Shown piece by piece: positions 1 through 8,842 of a stretch of DNA of 64,000 nucleotides. Under the pieces are notes generated by a model. That model was not told the origin of the DNA. It ran no database searches and saw nothing but the letters and a program-made list of their open reading frames with translations. The translations under genes were made by a program, and so were the position numbers. The stretch comes from Apibacter adventoris (GTDB taxonomy: Bacteria > Bacteroidota > Bacteroidia > Flavobacteriales > Weeksellaceae), in the NCBI RefSeq assembly GCF_002964975.1, contig NZ_PSZM01000045.1, positions 124,001-188,000 on the forward strand, in the 5' to 3' direction. The first letter of the stretch is position 1; every line of letters starts with the position of its first letter.

Positions 1-1
1 T

Positions 2-955
2 GAGGCTAAAACCTCCGGAGCAAGGGAAGAACTGAAAAAAATTAACCTTTCTTTTGAAATGGCTGACAATGTTATGCTCTATCTGGACGATATTCAGCAT
101 TGTAGTGCCGAATTCCTTCAAAAATTCATTTCTCTGGCAGACGGACAAAGAAAAATGGACGGAACTTTTAACGGTGAGAGTAAAACCTATGACTTAAGGG
201 GTAAACGTTTTTGTATTGTAATGGCCGGGAATCCATACACGGAAAGCGGAGAAAAATTCCAGATTCCGGATATGCTTGCCAACCGGTCAGATGTTTATAA
301 CCTCGGAGATGTTATTGGAAGTACCGAAAATCTGTTCAAACTTAGTTTACTGGAAAATTCCATTGCAGAAAATACCTATTTACAAAAGCTAAGCAGCCAC
401 AGTTTTGATGATTTCTATCAACTGATTTCTTATATAGAAACAGGAAATGAAGAATTATTGAATCTTGAAGGAAATTATTCTAATCAGGAAATTGAGGAGT
501 TTATATCGGTATTGAAAAAATGTATGCAAGTACGTGAAGTGGTAATGAAAGTAAATCAGAATTATATCCAGAGTGCTGCCATGGATCATGCCTACCGTAC
601 GGAACCTGCTTTTAAATTACAGGGATCTTACCGGGATATGAATAAAATGGTAGGGAAAATTGTTCCATTGATGAATGAAGATGAGGTGCAGGAACTAATT
701 ATGACTCATTATGAAAACGAATCGCAGACTTTAACCTCTGATACGGAAGCTAATTTACTGAAATTGAAAGAGCTTATGAAGGTATTAACTCCTGAAGAGA
801 CCAAACGATGGACTTCTATTAAAGAGATTTTTGTTAAAAACAACAAACTCGGAACTTTAACTCAGGATAATCAGGTAGGACAGGTAATTGCCCAGTTAAT
901 GGACTTTAATGTAAATTTGGAAGGTATTGTTAAAACCTTAAATAAAAAAGAATAA
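2..955 (+). CDS. AAA ATPase, C-terminal part (DNA repair ATPase-like, DUF3686 type), 5' truncated
   Basis: The reading frame is open from base 2, before the first ATG at 59, so this is the 3' end of a longer gene that begins outside the window. The visible part starts in an AAA+ core: VMLYLDDIQHC is a Walker B-like strand and AGNPYTESGEKF fits sensor 1. A helical C-terminal region follows. The sequence resembles the C-terminal AAA domain of the very large (about 1600 residue) Bacteroidota proteins annotated as DNA repair ATPase with DUF3686; that assignment is from memory of the family. Its GC content is visibly higher than that of the next genes, so it reads as core chromosome beside an AT-rich accessory segment. 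Substrate and partners are unknown. It ends 111 bases before the next gene. Confidence 0.75.
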   Translation, partial: EAKTSGAREELKKINLSFEMADNVMLYLDDIQHCSAEFLQKFISLADGQRKMDGTFNGESKTYDLRGKRFCIVMAGNPYTESGEKFQIPDMLANRSDVYNLGDVIGSTENLFKLSLLENSIAENTYLQKLSSHSFDDFYQLISYIETGNEELLNLEGNYSNQEIEEFISVLKKCMQVREVVMKVNQNYIQSAAMDHAYRTEPAFKLQGSYRDMNKMVGKIVPLMNEDEVQELIMTHYENESQTLTSDTEANLLKLKELMKVLTPEETKRWTSIKEIFVKNNKLGTLTQDNQVGQVIAQLMDFNVNLEGIVKTLNKKE

Positions 956-1066
956 TATCTCTCTTATCAACATAGTTAAAACAAAAACATTTTCAAAATA
1001 TTGTAAATGTTTTTTGTTTTATATTTATTATTTTTATCAATAAATAATTACTAAAAAAATACGCTC

Positions 1067-1936
1067 ATGAATATGACTAAAAAAGCTTCAAGAAAAATAG
1101 GTTATTATTATATTACTATTAATGATCAAAGAAATCCTCACATATTAAAAGATGTTATTAATCATATTATGTCTAAAACCAAATCTGATCGAAAACAAAC
1201 TAAGCCAGATAATAATGAAATATTTTATTTCATAGATTCTAAAAGCTATTTAGGAAACAATACAAATTGGCTAAACATCACCTTTAAAATTGGAGAAATA
1301 GGTTATAGACCTCCATTAATTGATATTAATACCTTAAGTGAAAGAAAAAATGGAAAAACTCCAACAGAAGGCGAAGGTAATAAAACTCACTTTAGTCTAA
1401 GAATTGATAATGATAAAATATGCATGTTAGCTGAAGAATTTAGATCAAATGTCAGTGTACCTCTTTTTTTGAGATATATTAATACTTATGCTAAAGAATT
1501 AAATTATTCACCTGAACTTCGCTTTGCATATGAAATATCTATAAAAACAAATTTTATGGAAGAATTAAAAAAATTTAACAGAGTTAACCAAATAGAAGTC
1601 TTTTATGATAGAAATATTTTAGGGTCCGAAGCATTCAATTTTTCTGTTGGACACCAAAGTGAAATTGGTTCTTTTAAAGCTATATTAAATGCAGATAGGA
1701 AACGAGATTTATATGAAATAGCAAAAAATATTGGTAACGATTTGATTGGACGTAGAACTAAAGTAAATAATTTTAGAATTAAAGGGAAAGATGTGCTTAA
1801 TGGCGAAGTATCTATGGATTGGAATTTTATCAAACAACGAGAAACAATTAATACTAAAAAAGAAAAAGAAACAGGCGAAATCGTTTCTGATGATATTTTT
1901 GCCATCTTAAATAGCAAACTCCATAATTTTACGTAA
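1067..1936 (+). CDS. RexA-like / DUF6731-like soluble protein, putative phage-exclusion sensor
   Basis: A 289-residue soluble protein with no signal peptide or membrane helix. The N-terminal third (10-75) alternates strands and helices (KIGYYYITIND, then EIFYFIDSKSYLG). The middle holds an EGEGNKTHFSLRIDND segment at 101-116, followed by a helix (LFLRYINTYAKEL) and a strand-rich domain (FAYEISIKTNFMEELKKFNRVNQIEVFYD). This order resembles lambda RexA and related abortive-infection proteins, where a 'hydrophobic strand, then long amphipathic helix, then strand' core is seen; identity is too low for certainty. Twenty bases downstream lies a four-helix membrane protein, which is the RexA-RexB arrangement. 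Base composition is much more AT-rich than the upstream ATPase gene, which suggests transfer. ATG at 1067 is used; ATG at 1073 is also possible. Function as a phage sensor is inference. Confidence 0.5.
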   Translation: MNMTKKASRKIGYYYITINDQRNPHILKDVINHIMSKTKSDRKQTKPDNNEIFYFIDSKSYLGNNTNWLNITFKIGEIGYRPPLIDINTLSERKNGKTPTEGEGNKTHFSLRIDNDKICMLAEEFRSNVSVPLFLRYINTYAKELNYSPELRFAYEISIKTNFMEELKKFNRVNQIEVFYDRNILGSEAFNFSVGHQSEIGSFKAILNADRKRDLYEIAKNIGNDLIGRRTKVNNFRIKGKDVLNGEVSMDWNFIKQRETINTKKEKETGEIVSDDIFAILNSKLHNFT

Positions 1937-1956
1937 TTTGCATATAAATTATATGC

Positions 1957-2451
1957 ATGTATACTGAATTTTTCATACCGATATTTAGTTATTTTAAAAC
2001 CCTAAAGGGAAAAAGAGATGTTATAATATATGAATGGTTAATCCCCACTATATTAACTTGTTTTTATTTTTTTTATGGTAATAACTTCAATTCTTTAAAA
2101 GAACTAGCTGTAAACGTTCTATGTATTATGCTTGGTATTTCATTAGCTATTGTAACTCTATTAGTTACAGGTGGAATAAAAAATTTAGATGAAATCAAAA
2201 AATATGAATCAGATTCAATAATAAACGGAAAAAAAATTAGTTTATATAAATTATTAATGTTAAACTTTACATACTCAATCATTTTAGAATTAATTGTAAT
2301 TTTAATGTGCATCTTAGGAACAGCTTTTCCCATTGATAACATATTACTAATTAAAATAAGTCATTCTATACTGTGTTTTTTTAATATTCATATTTTTCTC
2401 CTTACAATACGTAACATGACTAATTTATATTTAATTGTCACTAAGCAATAA
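1957..2451 (+). CDS. four-helix membrane protein, RexB-like
   Basis: A 164-residue integral membrane protein with four predicted helices at about 22-41, 52-72, 99-122 and 130-151. A charged loop after helix 2 (GGIKNLDEIKKYES) and a short C-terminal tail after helix 4 (HIFLLTIRNMTNLYL) recall lambda RexB (144 residues, four helices, with an IREYGY-type loop and an HICILVFQLYNLT-type end as I remember it). RexB forms an inner-membrane ion channel that depolarises infected cells. The gene starts 20 bases after the RexA-like gene on the same strand, so the two are probably cotranscribed. Kiwa KwaA is another four-helix protein next to a soluble partner, but there the membrane gene comes first. 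The membrane topology is clear; the role is inferred. Confidence 0.55.
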   Translation: MYTEFFIPIFSYFKTLKGKRDVIIYEWLIPTILTCFYFFYGNNFNSLKELAVNVLCIMLGISLAIVTLLVTGGIKNLDEIKKYESDSIINGKKISLYKLLMLNFTYSIILELIVILMCILGTAFPIDNILLIKISHSILCFFNIHIFLLTIRNMTNLYLIVTKQ

Positions 2452-3008
2452 TATCCAGAAACTTTAATAATAAAGCCATTATGAGAGATAAAGTAGTTAA
2501 TAAAAAAGATTGTGTACCTTTGGCTTAATAGGATGTAAAAAAAGGTTCCCAATAGTTAAAATATTTTCAGAAGTTTTTTTTTGGTTTATATCTTAAAAAT
2601 CTGTCAGAACTGTCCTCAATAGATAATAATATTATTAGATTTATAGAACAAAAAAAGGCAAAGAAAAATTACAACTGACAGAAAATGTATAGAATAATCA
2701 GGACCTAATGTATATTTCTTTAGCTTATATTGTAAATAGCGAATGGAAAAATCGGAATCAATTTATTAACGGACAAAAAATTATTGGAAAATGAAAACCG
2801 GGAGTTTCAATAAAATGGACTGATACAAAAACGATATGTCAATATTAATAATTCCGCTATTTCCAAATCATAGCAGAAATTATATATTTATTTCCATCTT
2901 CATACTTATATTATGTATGTAAATTTAAATTCGATGGGTTTTATTTCTATTTTATTACCCAAATATGAACAAATATTCAGTACATTTATCTATAATAATA
3001 TAAAAAGA
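2452..3008 (+). other. gene-free stretch with possible decayed coding sequence
   Basis: No intact gene is visible. A 28-codon ORF at 2708-2794 (begins MYISLAYIVNSEW) is interrupted by TGA and then continues in the same frame for about 17 codons (KPGVSIKWTDTKT) to about 2845. The composition is protein-like and the single internal stop suggests a gene remnant. I do not recognise the family. No terminal inverted repeats or target duplications were found that would mark an insertion sequence. Its position beside the Rex-like pair fits a degraded accessory region. Confidence 0.3.
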
Positions 3009-3668
3009 ATGGAGAACGAATTAAAAAAACTAGCCCGCCAGTTAAGTTGCCCTGAAGGAGAAAAGGGCAAAAAACTTGCTGAAAAAATGAATCTAAATAA
3101 TTTACCAGTAATACTTAATGGATATTCTAATTTACAGATCCAAAATAATGATCATATTCTTGAATTGGGATACGGAAATGGTGGATTATTAGGCTATATT
3201 TTATCCTTAGCTAAAGATATTCGATATACAGGACTGGAAATCTCCCCTACTATGCATGAAGAAGCTATTTCTTTTAATAGAGTTTATATACAAGCTGGTT
3301 TGGCACAGTATTTCCTATTTGACGGATTGTCAATTCCTCTAGAATCACAGACTTTTGATAAAATTATAACAATAAATACCCTATATTTCTGGGAAAATCC
3401 TATATTTTTACTTAAAGAAATTGTCAGGGTATTAAAAACAAATGGTCATTTTTGTTTAACTTTTTGTGATAAATCTTTTATGGAAAAGTTACCTTTTACC
3501 AAAAATGAATTTCAATTATATGATGTTAAAGCTGTAAAAGATTTAATCTTAGGTTTACCCTTTGAGCTTATTCAGGAAGATCATAAGCAAGATAAAAGTA
3601 TAAGCAAAACAGGAATTTTAACTGATCGCGAATTTATAAGTTTAGTTTTTAAAAAAATAAATGAATAA
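3009..3668 (+). CDS. class I SAM-dependent methyltransferase
   Basis: A 219-residue protein with the Rossmann methyltransferase motifs: motif I ILELGYGNGGLLGYIL (SAM-binding glycines), an acidic strand end (YTGLEISPTMHEEA) and a motif IV region (FDKIITINTLYFWENP). It fits the Methyltransf_11/25 type that methylates small molecules. I chose ATG 3009 (MENELKKLARQL) over the upstream ATG at 2913 because the extra 32 residues are low-complexity and hydrophobic and do not belong to the fold; an AAAAAGA purine run lies just upstream of 3009. Substrate cannot be told. It is convergent with nnr and separated from it by a strong hairpin. Confidence 0.75.
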   Translation: MENELKKLARQLSCPEGEKGKKLAEKMNLNNLPVILNGYSNLQIQNNDHILELGYGNGGLLGYILSLAKDIRYTGLEISPTMHEEAISFNRVYIQAGLAQYFLFDGLSIPLESQTFDKIITINTLYFWENPIFLLKEIVRVLKTNGHFCLTFCDKSFMEKLPFTKNEFQLYDVKAVKDLILGLPFELIQEDHKQDKSISKTGILTDREFISLVFKKINE

Positions 3669-3674
3669 AAAATA

Positions 3675-3708
3675 TTACATAATGCTTAATGAATTAAGCA
3701 TTATGTAA
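3675..3708 (-). terminator. intrinsic terminator after nnr (perfect 16-bp hairpin)
   Basis: TTACATAATGCTTAAT (3675-3690) pairs perfectly with 3693-3708 around a 2-base centre. On the minus strand it is followed by a TATTTTTT tract, so it terminates nnr; on the plus strand it is followed by A residues, so it would work poorly for the methyltransferase. Confidence 0.75.
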
Positions 3709-3790
3709 AAAAGTTATCAGATGAATTTCTTATGATAAATGGTCTTATTTGAAAGTCCTTTTTTATCCTAAAAAATATAAACTGATTGAA

Positions 3791-5290
3791 TTATTTTTTT
3801 ATGTTTAAAAAAACTTCCGGTAGTCTATGAATAATATCCTGCGCAGTCATAGCTTCCTGAGAGTATTTTTTTGCTGCATAATCTCCTGCTTTACCATGAA
3901 TATATACTCCCAGTTGGGCAGCAATTTGAGGTGAGTAACCTTGGGCTAAAAGACCTGTTATCATTCCTGTTAATATATCGCCACTTCCTCCTTTAGCCAT
4001 TCCGGCATTTCCTGTGATGTTATAATAACATTTCCCTTCGGGAGTTAACACAGCTGTTCTATGACCTTTCAAAACAATAATAATATTATATTTTTTTGCC
4101 ATTTCACGGGCAAGTTCACATTGCTCTAAAGAATCTTTCGAATCACCAAATAACCTTGCAAACTCAACAGGATGAGGAGTTATAATAGAATTTTTAGGTA
4201 TAAGGTTTAGCATTGACTTATTTTCTGAAATAATATTAAGTGCATCGGCATCTAATACTGCAGGAGTTTGGATTGACTTTAATAATTCTTCTAATGCTAC
4301 TTTTGTTAATTTTTCTTTACCTAAGCCCGGTCCAATACCAATAGTTGTCTTTTCTGTAGATATTTTTATTTCAGTAATTAATTTTTCATCTCCTCCAGAA
4401 ATAAACATAGCTTCTGGAGCTAATGTCTGAAGTATTGAATATCCACAATTAGGAGCTATAGTAAATACTATTCCTGCACCTATTTTTAAAGCTGCCCGAG
4501 TTGATAAGGATATAGACCCTATTTTTCCGTAACTTCCTCCAATTAATGCTACTTTGCCATAATTCCCTTTGTGACTAAAAGGATCTCTTGGTTTAAAGTT
4601 ATCAGAAACGCTTTTTGAAGAAATAATGTAATTATTTGTTTCTTCATCCTGTATGAATTTTGAATTTAATCCTATATCTAAAATAAATATTTTACCGGCA
4701 TATTGGGCACTTTCTACATGTAAAAATGCTCTTTTATAAAATTGAAAACTCAAAGTTACATCTGCTTTAAATATAGTTTGATCTTCAGAAGGTAAACTAT
4801 CTGAAAATAATCCAGATGGAATATCTATAGATATTTTCTTCCCTTTAATATGATTAAGCTTCTGAATAATTTTCTGAGTATTTCCTTCTAAAGGTTTGTT
4901 TAATCCTGTTCCGAATAATGCATCTATTATAACTATTTTTTTATTTTCTTGTTGGATTTCAAAATCATCATTTTCTAAAAAAGATACGGAATCAGGATAT
5001 TTATCAAAATTAATTTGAGCATCAGTAGAAAAATTTGAAGATGATTGTATAACAAAAGTTTCAACCTTATAATTTTCTTCTAATAATAGCCGAGCTATAG
5101 CTAAACCATCGCCTCCGTTATTTCCTTTTCCACAAAAAACATAATATGTATAATTAGCTGAGAACTGAGACTTAATCCATTCAAAACAAGCTAAAGCCGC
5201 TTTCTCCATTAATTCTATTGATGAAATTTCGTCGTTTTCTACAGTATATTGGTCACATTGCCTTATTTGTGACGTATTAAATACTTTCAT
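3791..5290 (-). CDS. nnr: bifunctional NAD(P)HX epimerase / ADP-dependent NAD(P)HX dehydratase
   Basis: A 499-residue fusion. The N-terminal half (about 1-215) is a YjeF_N epimerase domain with CGKGNNGGDGLAIARLL; the C-terminal half (about 225-495) is a ribokinase-like ADP-dependent dehydratase with KGGSGDILTGMITGLL, whose Asp is the catalytic base. Together they repair hydrated NADH and NADPH: the epimerase interconverts R and S forms and the dehydratase restores the S form with ADP. The length matches the usual bacterial fusion (about 500). The gene lies 27 bases downstream of the alkyladenine glycosylase gene on the same strand, so the two repair functions are probably cotranscribed. Confidence 0.95.
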   Translation of the reverse strand: MKVFNTSQIRQCDQYTVENDEISSIELMEKAALACFEWIKSQFSANYTYYVFCGKGNNGGDGLAIARLLLEENYKVETFVIQSSSNFSTDAQINFDKYPDSVSFLENDDFEIQQENKKIVIIDALFGTGLNKPLEGNTQKIIQKLNHIKGKKISIDIPSGLFSDSLPSEDQTIFKADVTLSFQFYKRAFLHVESAQYAGKIFILDIGLNSKFIQDEETNNYIISSKSVSDNFKPRDPFSHKGNYGKVALIGGSYGKIGSISLSTRAALKIGAGIVFTIAPNCGYSILQTLAPEAMFISGGDEKLITEIKISTEKTTIGIGPGLGKEKLTKVALEELLKSIQTPAVLDADALNIISENKSMLNLIPKNSIITPHPVEFARLFGDSKDSLEQCELAREMAKKYNIIIVLKGHRTAVLTPEGKCYYNITGNAGMAKGGSGDILTGMITGLLAQGYSPQIAAQLGVYIHGKAGDYAAKKYSQEAMTAQDIIHRLPEVFLNIKK

Positions 5291-5317
5291 TTAATAATTT
5301 TTTATAATGTTAATAAT

Positions 5318-5833
5318 TTAATTATCTAAAATAAATCTCCAAGGTTTATTTTTCCATATATCTCCTGCATATTCTATACCAATTCTTGGAGTTGATATAT
5401 ATGAGGGTTTAATTAAAGAATCTTCTATCCATATTCTATATGAACTCACTAAATCTTCACCATAAAAACTTTTATCCAACTCCAATAATTTACCAACGCG
5501 ACCCGGACCTGAACATCCTTGTACTCCCCTTATTAATACTGCTTGAGGACAATTTTTCTCACCAGTTACTATATTTAATAACCAATGCATTCCATATATT
5601 AAGTACACATAAACCTTGCCACCTTCCTCATACATTATTTCTGTTCTTTTTGTTCTTCCTTTGCTGGCATGACATGCTAAATCTTCTTCTCCTATATATG
5701 CTTCTGTTTCAGAAATTATATATTTTTGTGTTTCTCCATTATCGAAAACACGAACTAAATATTTGCCTAATAAATTTTGTGCTAAGAATAGAGCTTGTTG
5801 TAAAAAATATTCCTTATCAATTCTTCGATTCAT
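5318..5833 (-). CDS. 3-methyladenine DNA glycosylase (AAG/MPG family)
   Basis: A 171-residue base-excision repair enzyme that removes alkylated purines. Family motifs are clear: LAQNLLGKYLVR at the start, ISETEAYIGEEDLACHASKG containing the catalytic Glu, VYVYLIYGMHWLLNIVTG, and AVLIRGVQ; SGPGRVGKLLELD follows. It is somewhat shorter than the usual 190-210 residues, the shortfall being in the central and C-terminal loops; the C-terminus PRIGIEYAGDIWKNKPWRFIL is complete. The start codon lies only about 12 bases from a TAnnTTTG element, so the leader is very short. It heads an operon with nnr. Confidence 0.93.
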   Translation of the reverse strand: MNRRIDKEYFLQQALFLAQNLLGKYLVRVFDNGETQKYIISETEAYIGEEDLACHASKGRTKRTEIMYEEGGKVYVYLIYGMHWLLNIVTGEKNCPQAVLIRGVQGCSGPGRVGKLLELDKSFYGEDLVSSYRIWIEDSLIKPSYISTPRIGIEYAGDIWKNKPWRFILDN

Positions 5834-5844
5834 AAAAATGATTG

Positions 5845-5852
5845 CAAAAATA
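5845..5852 (-). promoter_or_regulatory. -7 promoter element (TATTTTTG) for the glycosylase-nnr operon
   Basis: Exact match, read on the minus strand, to the TAnnTTTG element of Bacteroidota housekeeping promoters. It abuts the pckA terminator hairpin, so transcription of the glycosylase operon would begin within a few bases of the start codon. Confidence 0.5.
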
Positions 5853-5853
5853 C

Positions 5854-5881
5854 AAAAAGCTGCCCAAAAGGACAGCTTTTT
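5854..5881 (-). terminator. intrinsic terminator of pckA
   Basis: AAAAAGCTG (5854-5862) and CAGCTTTTT (5873-5881) form a 9-bp stem with two further C-G pairs inside the loop, 23 bases past the pckA stop; the minus-strand arm ends in a T run. Confidence 0.8.
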
Positions 5882-5903
5882 ATTTATAATATTCTAATTT
5901 CTA

Positions 5904-7487
5904 TTACAATTGAGGACCAGCTTTAACTAGATTTTTACCTTCTTCATTAGTTGCAAATTTTTCAAAATTCTTAATGTATCTTGATGCTAAGTCTTTTGCT
6001 TTAACATCCCATTGAGATTTATCTGCATAAGAAGATCTTGGATCTAAAATATCTGATACGTTATCTAGTTTTGTAGGATATTTAAGATTTAAATAAGGGA
6101 TTTTATCTGTTGGGGCTTTTTCTATTGATCCATCTATAATTGCATCTATAATTGCACGTGTATCTTTTAATGATATTCTTTTTCCTGTACCATTCCATCC
6201 GGTATTTACCAAGTATACTTTAGTATTATGCTCTTTCATTTTTTGTTCCAATGTTTTTGCATAAACGGTTGGGTGTAGAGATAAGAATGCTTGCCCAAAT
6301 GCCGCTGAAAAGTTTGGAGTTGGTTCAGTAATACCTCTTTCTGTTCCAGCTAATTTAGAAGTATATCCTGAAATGAAGTAATATTTAGCTTGTTCAGAAT
6401 CTAGTATAGATACTGGTGGCAATACACCAAATGCATCAGCAGATAAATAGATAATTTTACTTGCATGTCCAGCTTTTGAAGGCAGAACTATTTTATTAAT
6501 ATGATAAATTGGGTAAGAAACACGTGTATTTTCAGTGATGGATTTGTCAGCAAAATCTGCTACTCCATTTTTTACCACTACATTTTCTAATAATGCATCT
6601 CTTCTGATAGCTCCCCAGATATCTGGTTCTTTTTCTTCACTTAGGTCAATTACTTTAGCGTAACATCCTCCTTCATAATTAAATACACCATTAGAATCCC
6701 ATCCGTGTTCATCATCACCAATTAAGTATCTTTTAGGATCTGCAGACAAAGTAGTTTTTCCTGTTCCTGATAAACCAAAGAATACAGCTACATCACCTTT
6801 TTCTCCTACGTTAGCTGAACAGTGCATAGAAGCTATTCCTTTTAATGGGTTATAATAGTTCATTATAGAGAACATTCCTTTTTTCATTTCTCCACCATAC
6901 CATGTTCCACCAATAATCTGAATTCTTTCTGTTAAGTTAAACATTACAAAGTTTTCAGAGTTTAATCCTTGACTTTTCCAATTAGGATTAGTTGTTTTGG
7001 AACCATTCATAACAATGAAATCTGGTTCTCCAAAATTATCTAATTCATACCCATTAGGACGAATAAACATGTTAGTCACAAAGTGTGCTTGCCATGCTAC
7101 TTCCATGATAAAACGAACTTTCATACGTGTATCTAAATTAGTTCCGCAGAAAGCATCAACCACATATAGTTTTTTACCTGATAATTGATCTGTAACTAAT
7201 TTTTTACATGAATCGAATATTTCTTTTGTTGTTTCATGGTTATTTTCCCACCAAACATTATCTTGGGTTGTCGCATCTTTTACAATGTATTTATCTTTAG
7301 GAGACCTACCTGTAAATTCTCCTGTTTTAACAGAAACAGAACCTAAAGAAGTTAATTCTCCTTTTTCAAAACCTTGAGCATCTGAACTCATCTCATCTTG
7401 GTATAACCTTTCATATCCTGGATTACGAATAATTTCTTTAACCCCTGTAATGCCAAGTTTTTCTAATGATTTTTTTATTTGTTCCAT
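5904..7487 (-). CDS. pckA: phosphoenolpyruvate carboxykinase (ATP)
   Basis: A 527-residue enzyme converting oxaloacetate plus ATP to phosphoenolpyruvate, CO2 and ADP. The ATP-type kinase loop [16 protein letters not shown] lies in the middle, preceded by MHCSANVG and followed by the metal-binding [10 protein letters not shown] and [14 protein letters not shown]. The N-terminal [14 protein letters not shown] is the substrate-binding segment. Length is typical for the ATP-dependent family (about 530-540). It is monocistronic, with its own promoter element and terminator. In Bacteroidota the enzyme commonly works in the direction of oxaloacetate formation during fermentation as well as in gluconeogenesis. 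Confidence 0.98.
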   Translation of the reverse strand: MEQIKKSLEKLGITGVKEIIRNPGYERLYQDEMSSDAQGFEKGELTSLGSVSVKTGEFTGRSPKDKYIVKDATTQDNVWWENNHETTKEIFDSCKKLVTDQLSGKKLYVVDAFCGTNLDTRMKVRFIMEVAWQAHFVTNMFIRPNGYELDNFGEPDFIVMNGSKTTNPNWKSQGLNSENFVMFNLTERIQIIGGTWYGGEMKKGMFSIMNYYNPLKGIASMHCSANVGEKGDVAVFFGLSGTGKTTLSADPKRYLIGDDEHGWDSNGVFNYEGGCYAKVIDLSEEKEPDIWGAIRRDALLENVVVKNGVADFADKSITENTRVSYPIYHINKIVLPSKAGHASKIIYLSADAFGVLPPVSILDSEQAKYYFISGYTSKLAGTERGITEPTPNFSAAFGQAFLSLHPTVYAKTLEQKMKEHNTKVYLVNTGWNGTGKRISLKDTRAIIDAIIDGSIEKAPTDKIPYLNLKYPTKLDNVSDILDPRSSYADKSQWDVKAKDLASRYIKNFEKFATNEEGKNLVKAGPQL

Positions 7488-7527
7488 AATTTAAAATTGT
7501 AAATACGTTTATTATTTTTTACCTTAA

Positions 7528-7535
7528 CAAAGGTA
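7528..7535 (-). promoter_or_regulatory. -7 promoter element (TACCTTTG) of pckA
   Basis: Exact minus-strand TAnnTTTG, about 40 bases upstream of the pckA start. A TTG (minus strand) lies 25 bases further up, slightly further than the usual spacing of a -33 element. The remaining 7536-7675 is AT-rich with no other signal seen. Confidence 0.5.
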
Positions 7536-7675
7536 CTAATTTAATCAATACTGTTATTTTCAATGTATATGATATTATTCACACTTATAAAGCATTATTA
7601 TTTATCATTTTTTACTATGTAATAAAAAATTTAGTTTATACATAATTAAGTTTTTTATATTTTATTATCTTCATT

Positions 7676-8830
7676 TTATATATAAACAAATTTTCTTATT
7701 GTTATTACTGCTAAAATAAAATAAAAAGCAGTGACACCCCAAAGCTGGAACCATACTGATTTCACTTCTTCAAAAGTAGCTCCAAATTGAGTTATTTCTA
7801 AAAAGCCTTTTACACCTAATGTAGTGGGTATAAAATATGATATGCATTTAATCCATTCAGGAAATGCGATTGTAGGCCAAGAAACCCCACATAAAAATAA
7901 TGACGGTATGGAAAAAATTGTAATAACCATTAAGGCATCTTCACGATGTTTAAAAAAATTTAATAATGTAAATCCTAAAAATGTAACACTTAAAATAAAT
8001 GGTACTAGAAATAATAATGCTTCAAATGGATTTCCTCTTACAGGAAAAGTGAACCATTTCATAACAAATCCTATAATAATTATAGTTATAAATAGAGATA
8101 TAAGAAAATAAACGGATCCTCTAGCTAAAACTACTATTATACTTCCTAATCGTTTTTTTGCTAAAGGAAATAAATTATTCAATTTATTTCTTTCTCTTTG
8201 AGTACCCGACATAGTACCCATAGCTGATAACTGTAATATTTGCAAGGCTATTAAAAAAACCATAGGCATTAAAAAAGTTCCATAACCACCATTTATATTA
8301 TATAATGGATAACTAATCCCTTTCACTGGCTGAGTTACACTAATTGCCTGATCTTTGGTTAGACCTTGAGACATCATATTTTTTATTCCTATCTGATAAC
8401 CAAATGATTTGATTGTAGTTACAGCGGAAATATATAATTGTTTATAATAAAGCATGTAGGAAGCATCGCAATAAATCGATATGCTAGGATGGTTATTTTT
8501 CTGCAAATCTCTGGAAAATTGTTGTGGTATTAATATTATACCTCTTATTTCACCTTTTTTCAATCTATCCTGAGCATCTAATAAGTTTATTGATTTATAA
8601 TCTAAGTCTAACTGCGGAGTAGCTTCCAACATACGGGTTATTTCATGACTTACAATTGATTGATCTTGATCTACAATAGCCGCAGGCATTTTAGTTATTA
8701 TTTCATTAGAATACATATATGAATAAAAAATAACTATCAATACAGTTGTAAATAAATAAGTACTCAATACTGCTTTGTCCGAAGAAATTAACTTAAATTC
8801 CTGTTTAAAATATTTATAAAACTCTATCAT
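7676..8830 (-). CDS. ABC-2 type permease of an efflux operon (second)
   Basis: A 384-residue membrane protein with an N-terminal helix (about 20-40), a large extracytoplasmic region (about 45-180: MPAAIVDQDQSIVSHEITRMLEATPQLDL) and five C-terminal helices. This is the ABC2_membrane_3 (YhhJ-like) topology. It is the last gene of a four-gene operon, 12 bases after a related permease. The two permeases probably form a heterodimer that works with the HlyD and TolC partners encoded upstream. No ABC ATPase is encoded in or next to the operon. Confidence 0.9.
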   Translation of the reverse strand: MIEFYKYFKQEFKLISSDKAVLSTYLFTTVLIVIFYSYMYSNEIITKMPAAIVDQDQSIVSHEITRMLEATPQLDLDYKSINLLDAQDRLKKGEIRGIILIPQQFSRDLQKNNHPSISIYCDASYMLYYKQLYISAVTTIKSFGYQIGIKNMMSQGLTKDQAISVTQPVKGISYPLYNINGGYGTFLMPMVFLIALQILQLSAMGTMSGTQRERNKLNNLFPLAKKRLGSIIVVLARGSVYFLISLFITIIIIGFVMKWFTFPVRGNPFEALLFLVPFILSVTFLGFTLLNFFKHREDALMVITIFSIPSLFLCGVSWPTIAFPEWIKCISYFIPTTLGVKGFLEITQFGATFEEVKSVWFQLWGVTAFYFILAVITIRKFVYI

Positions 8831-8842
8831 TTCAAAGATATT

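Noticed and set aside
1067-2451. Kiwa (KwaA/KwaB) system
   Set aside because: Both have a four-helix protein and a soluble partner, but Kiwa has the membrane gene first and a DUF4868 partner; order and protein pattern here fit Rex better. It remains the main alternative.
2452-3008. Insertion sequence remnant
   Set aside because: No terminal inverted repeats, target-site duplication or transposase motif could be found; kept only as a possible decayed gene.
2913-3008. N-terminal extension of the methyltransferase (start at ATG 2913)
   Set aside because: The extra 32 residues are low-complexity and hydrophobic and precede a clean start with a purine-rich upstream site at 3009.
5440-5835. 131-codon plus-strand ORF opposite the glycosylase gene
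   Set aside because: It is antisense to a gene with clear motifs, and its composition is the leucine- and phenylalanine-rich pattern expected of a shadow frame.
7488-7675. Riboswitch or attenuator before pckA
   Set aside because: Only a promoter element and AT-rich sequence are present; no stable stem or terminator lies in the leader.
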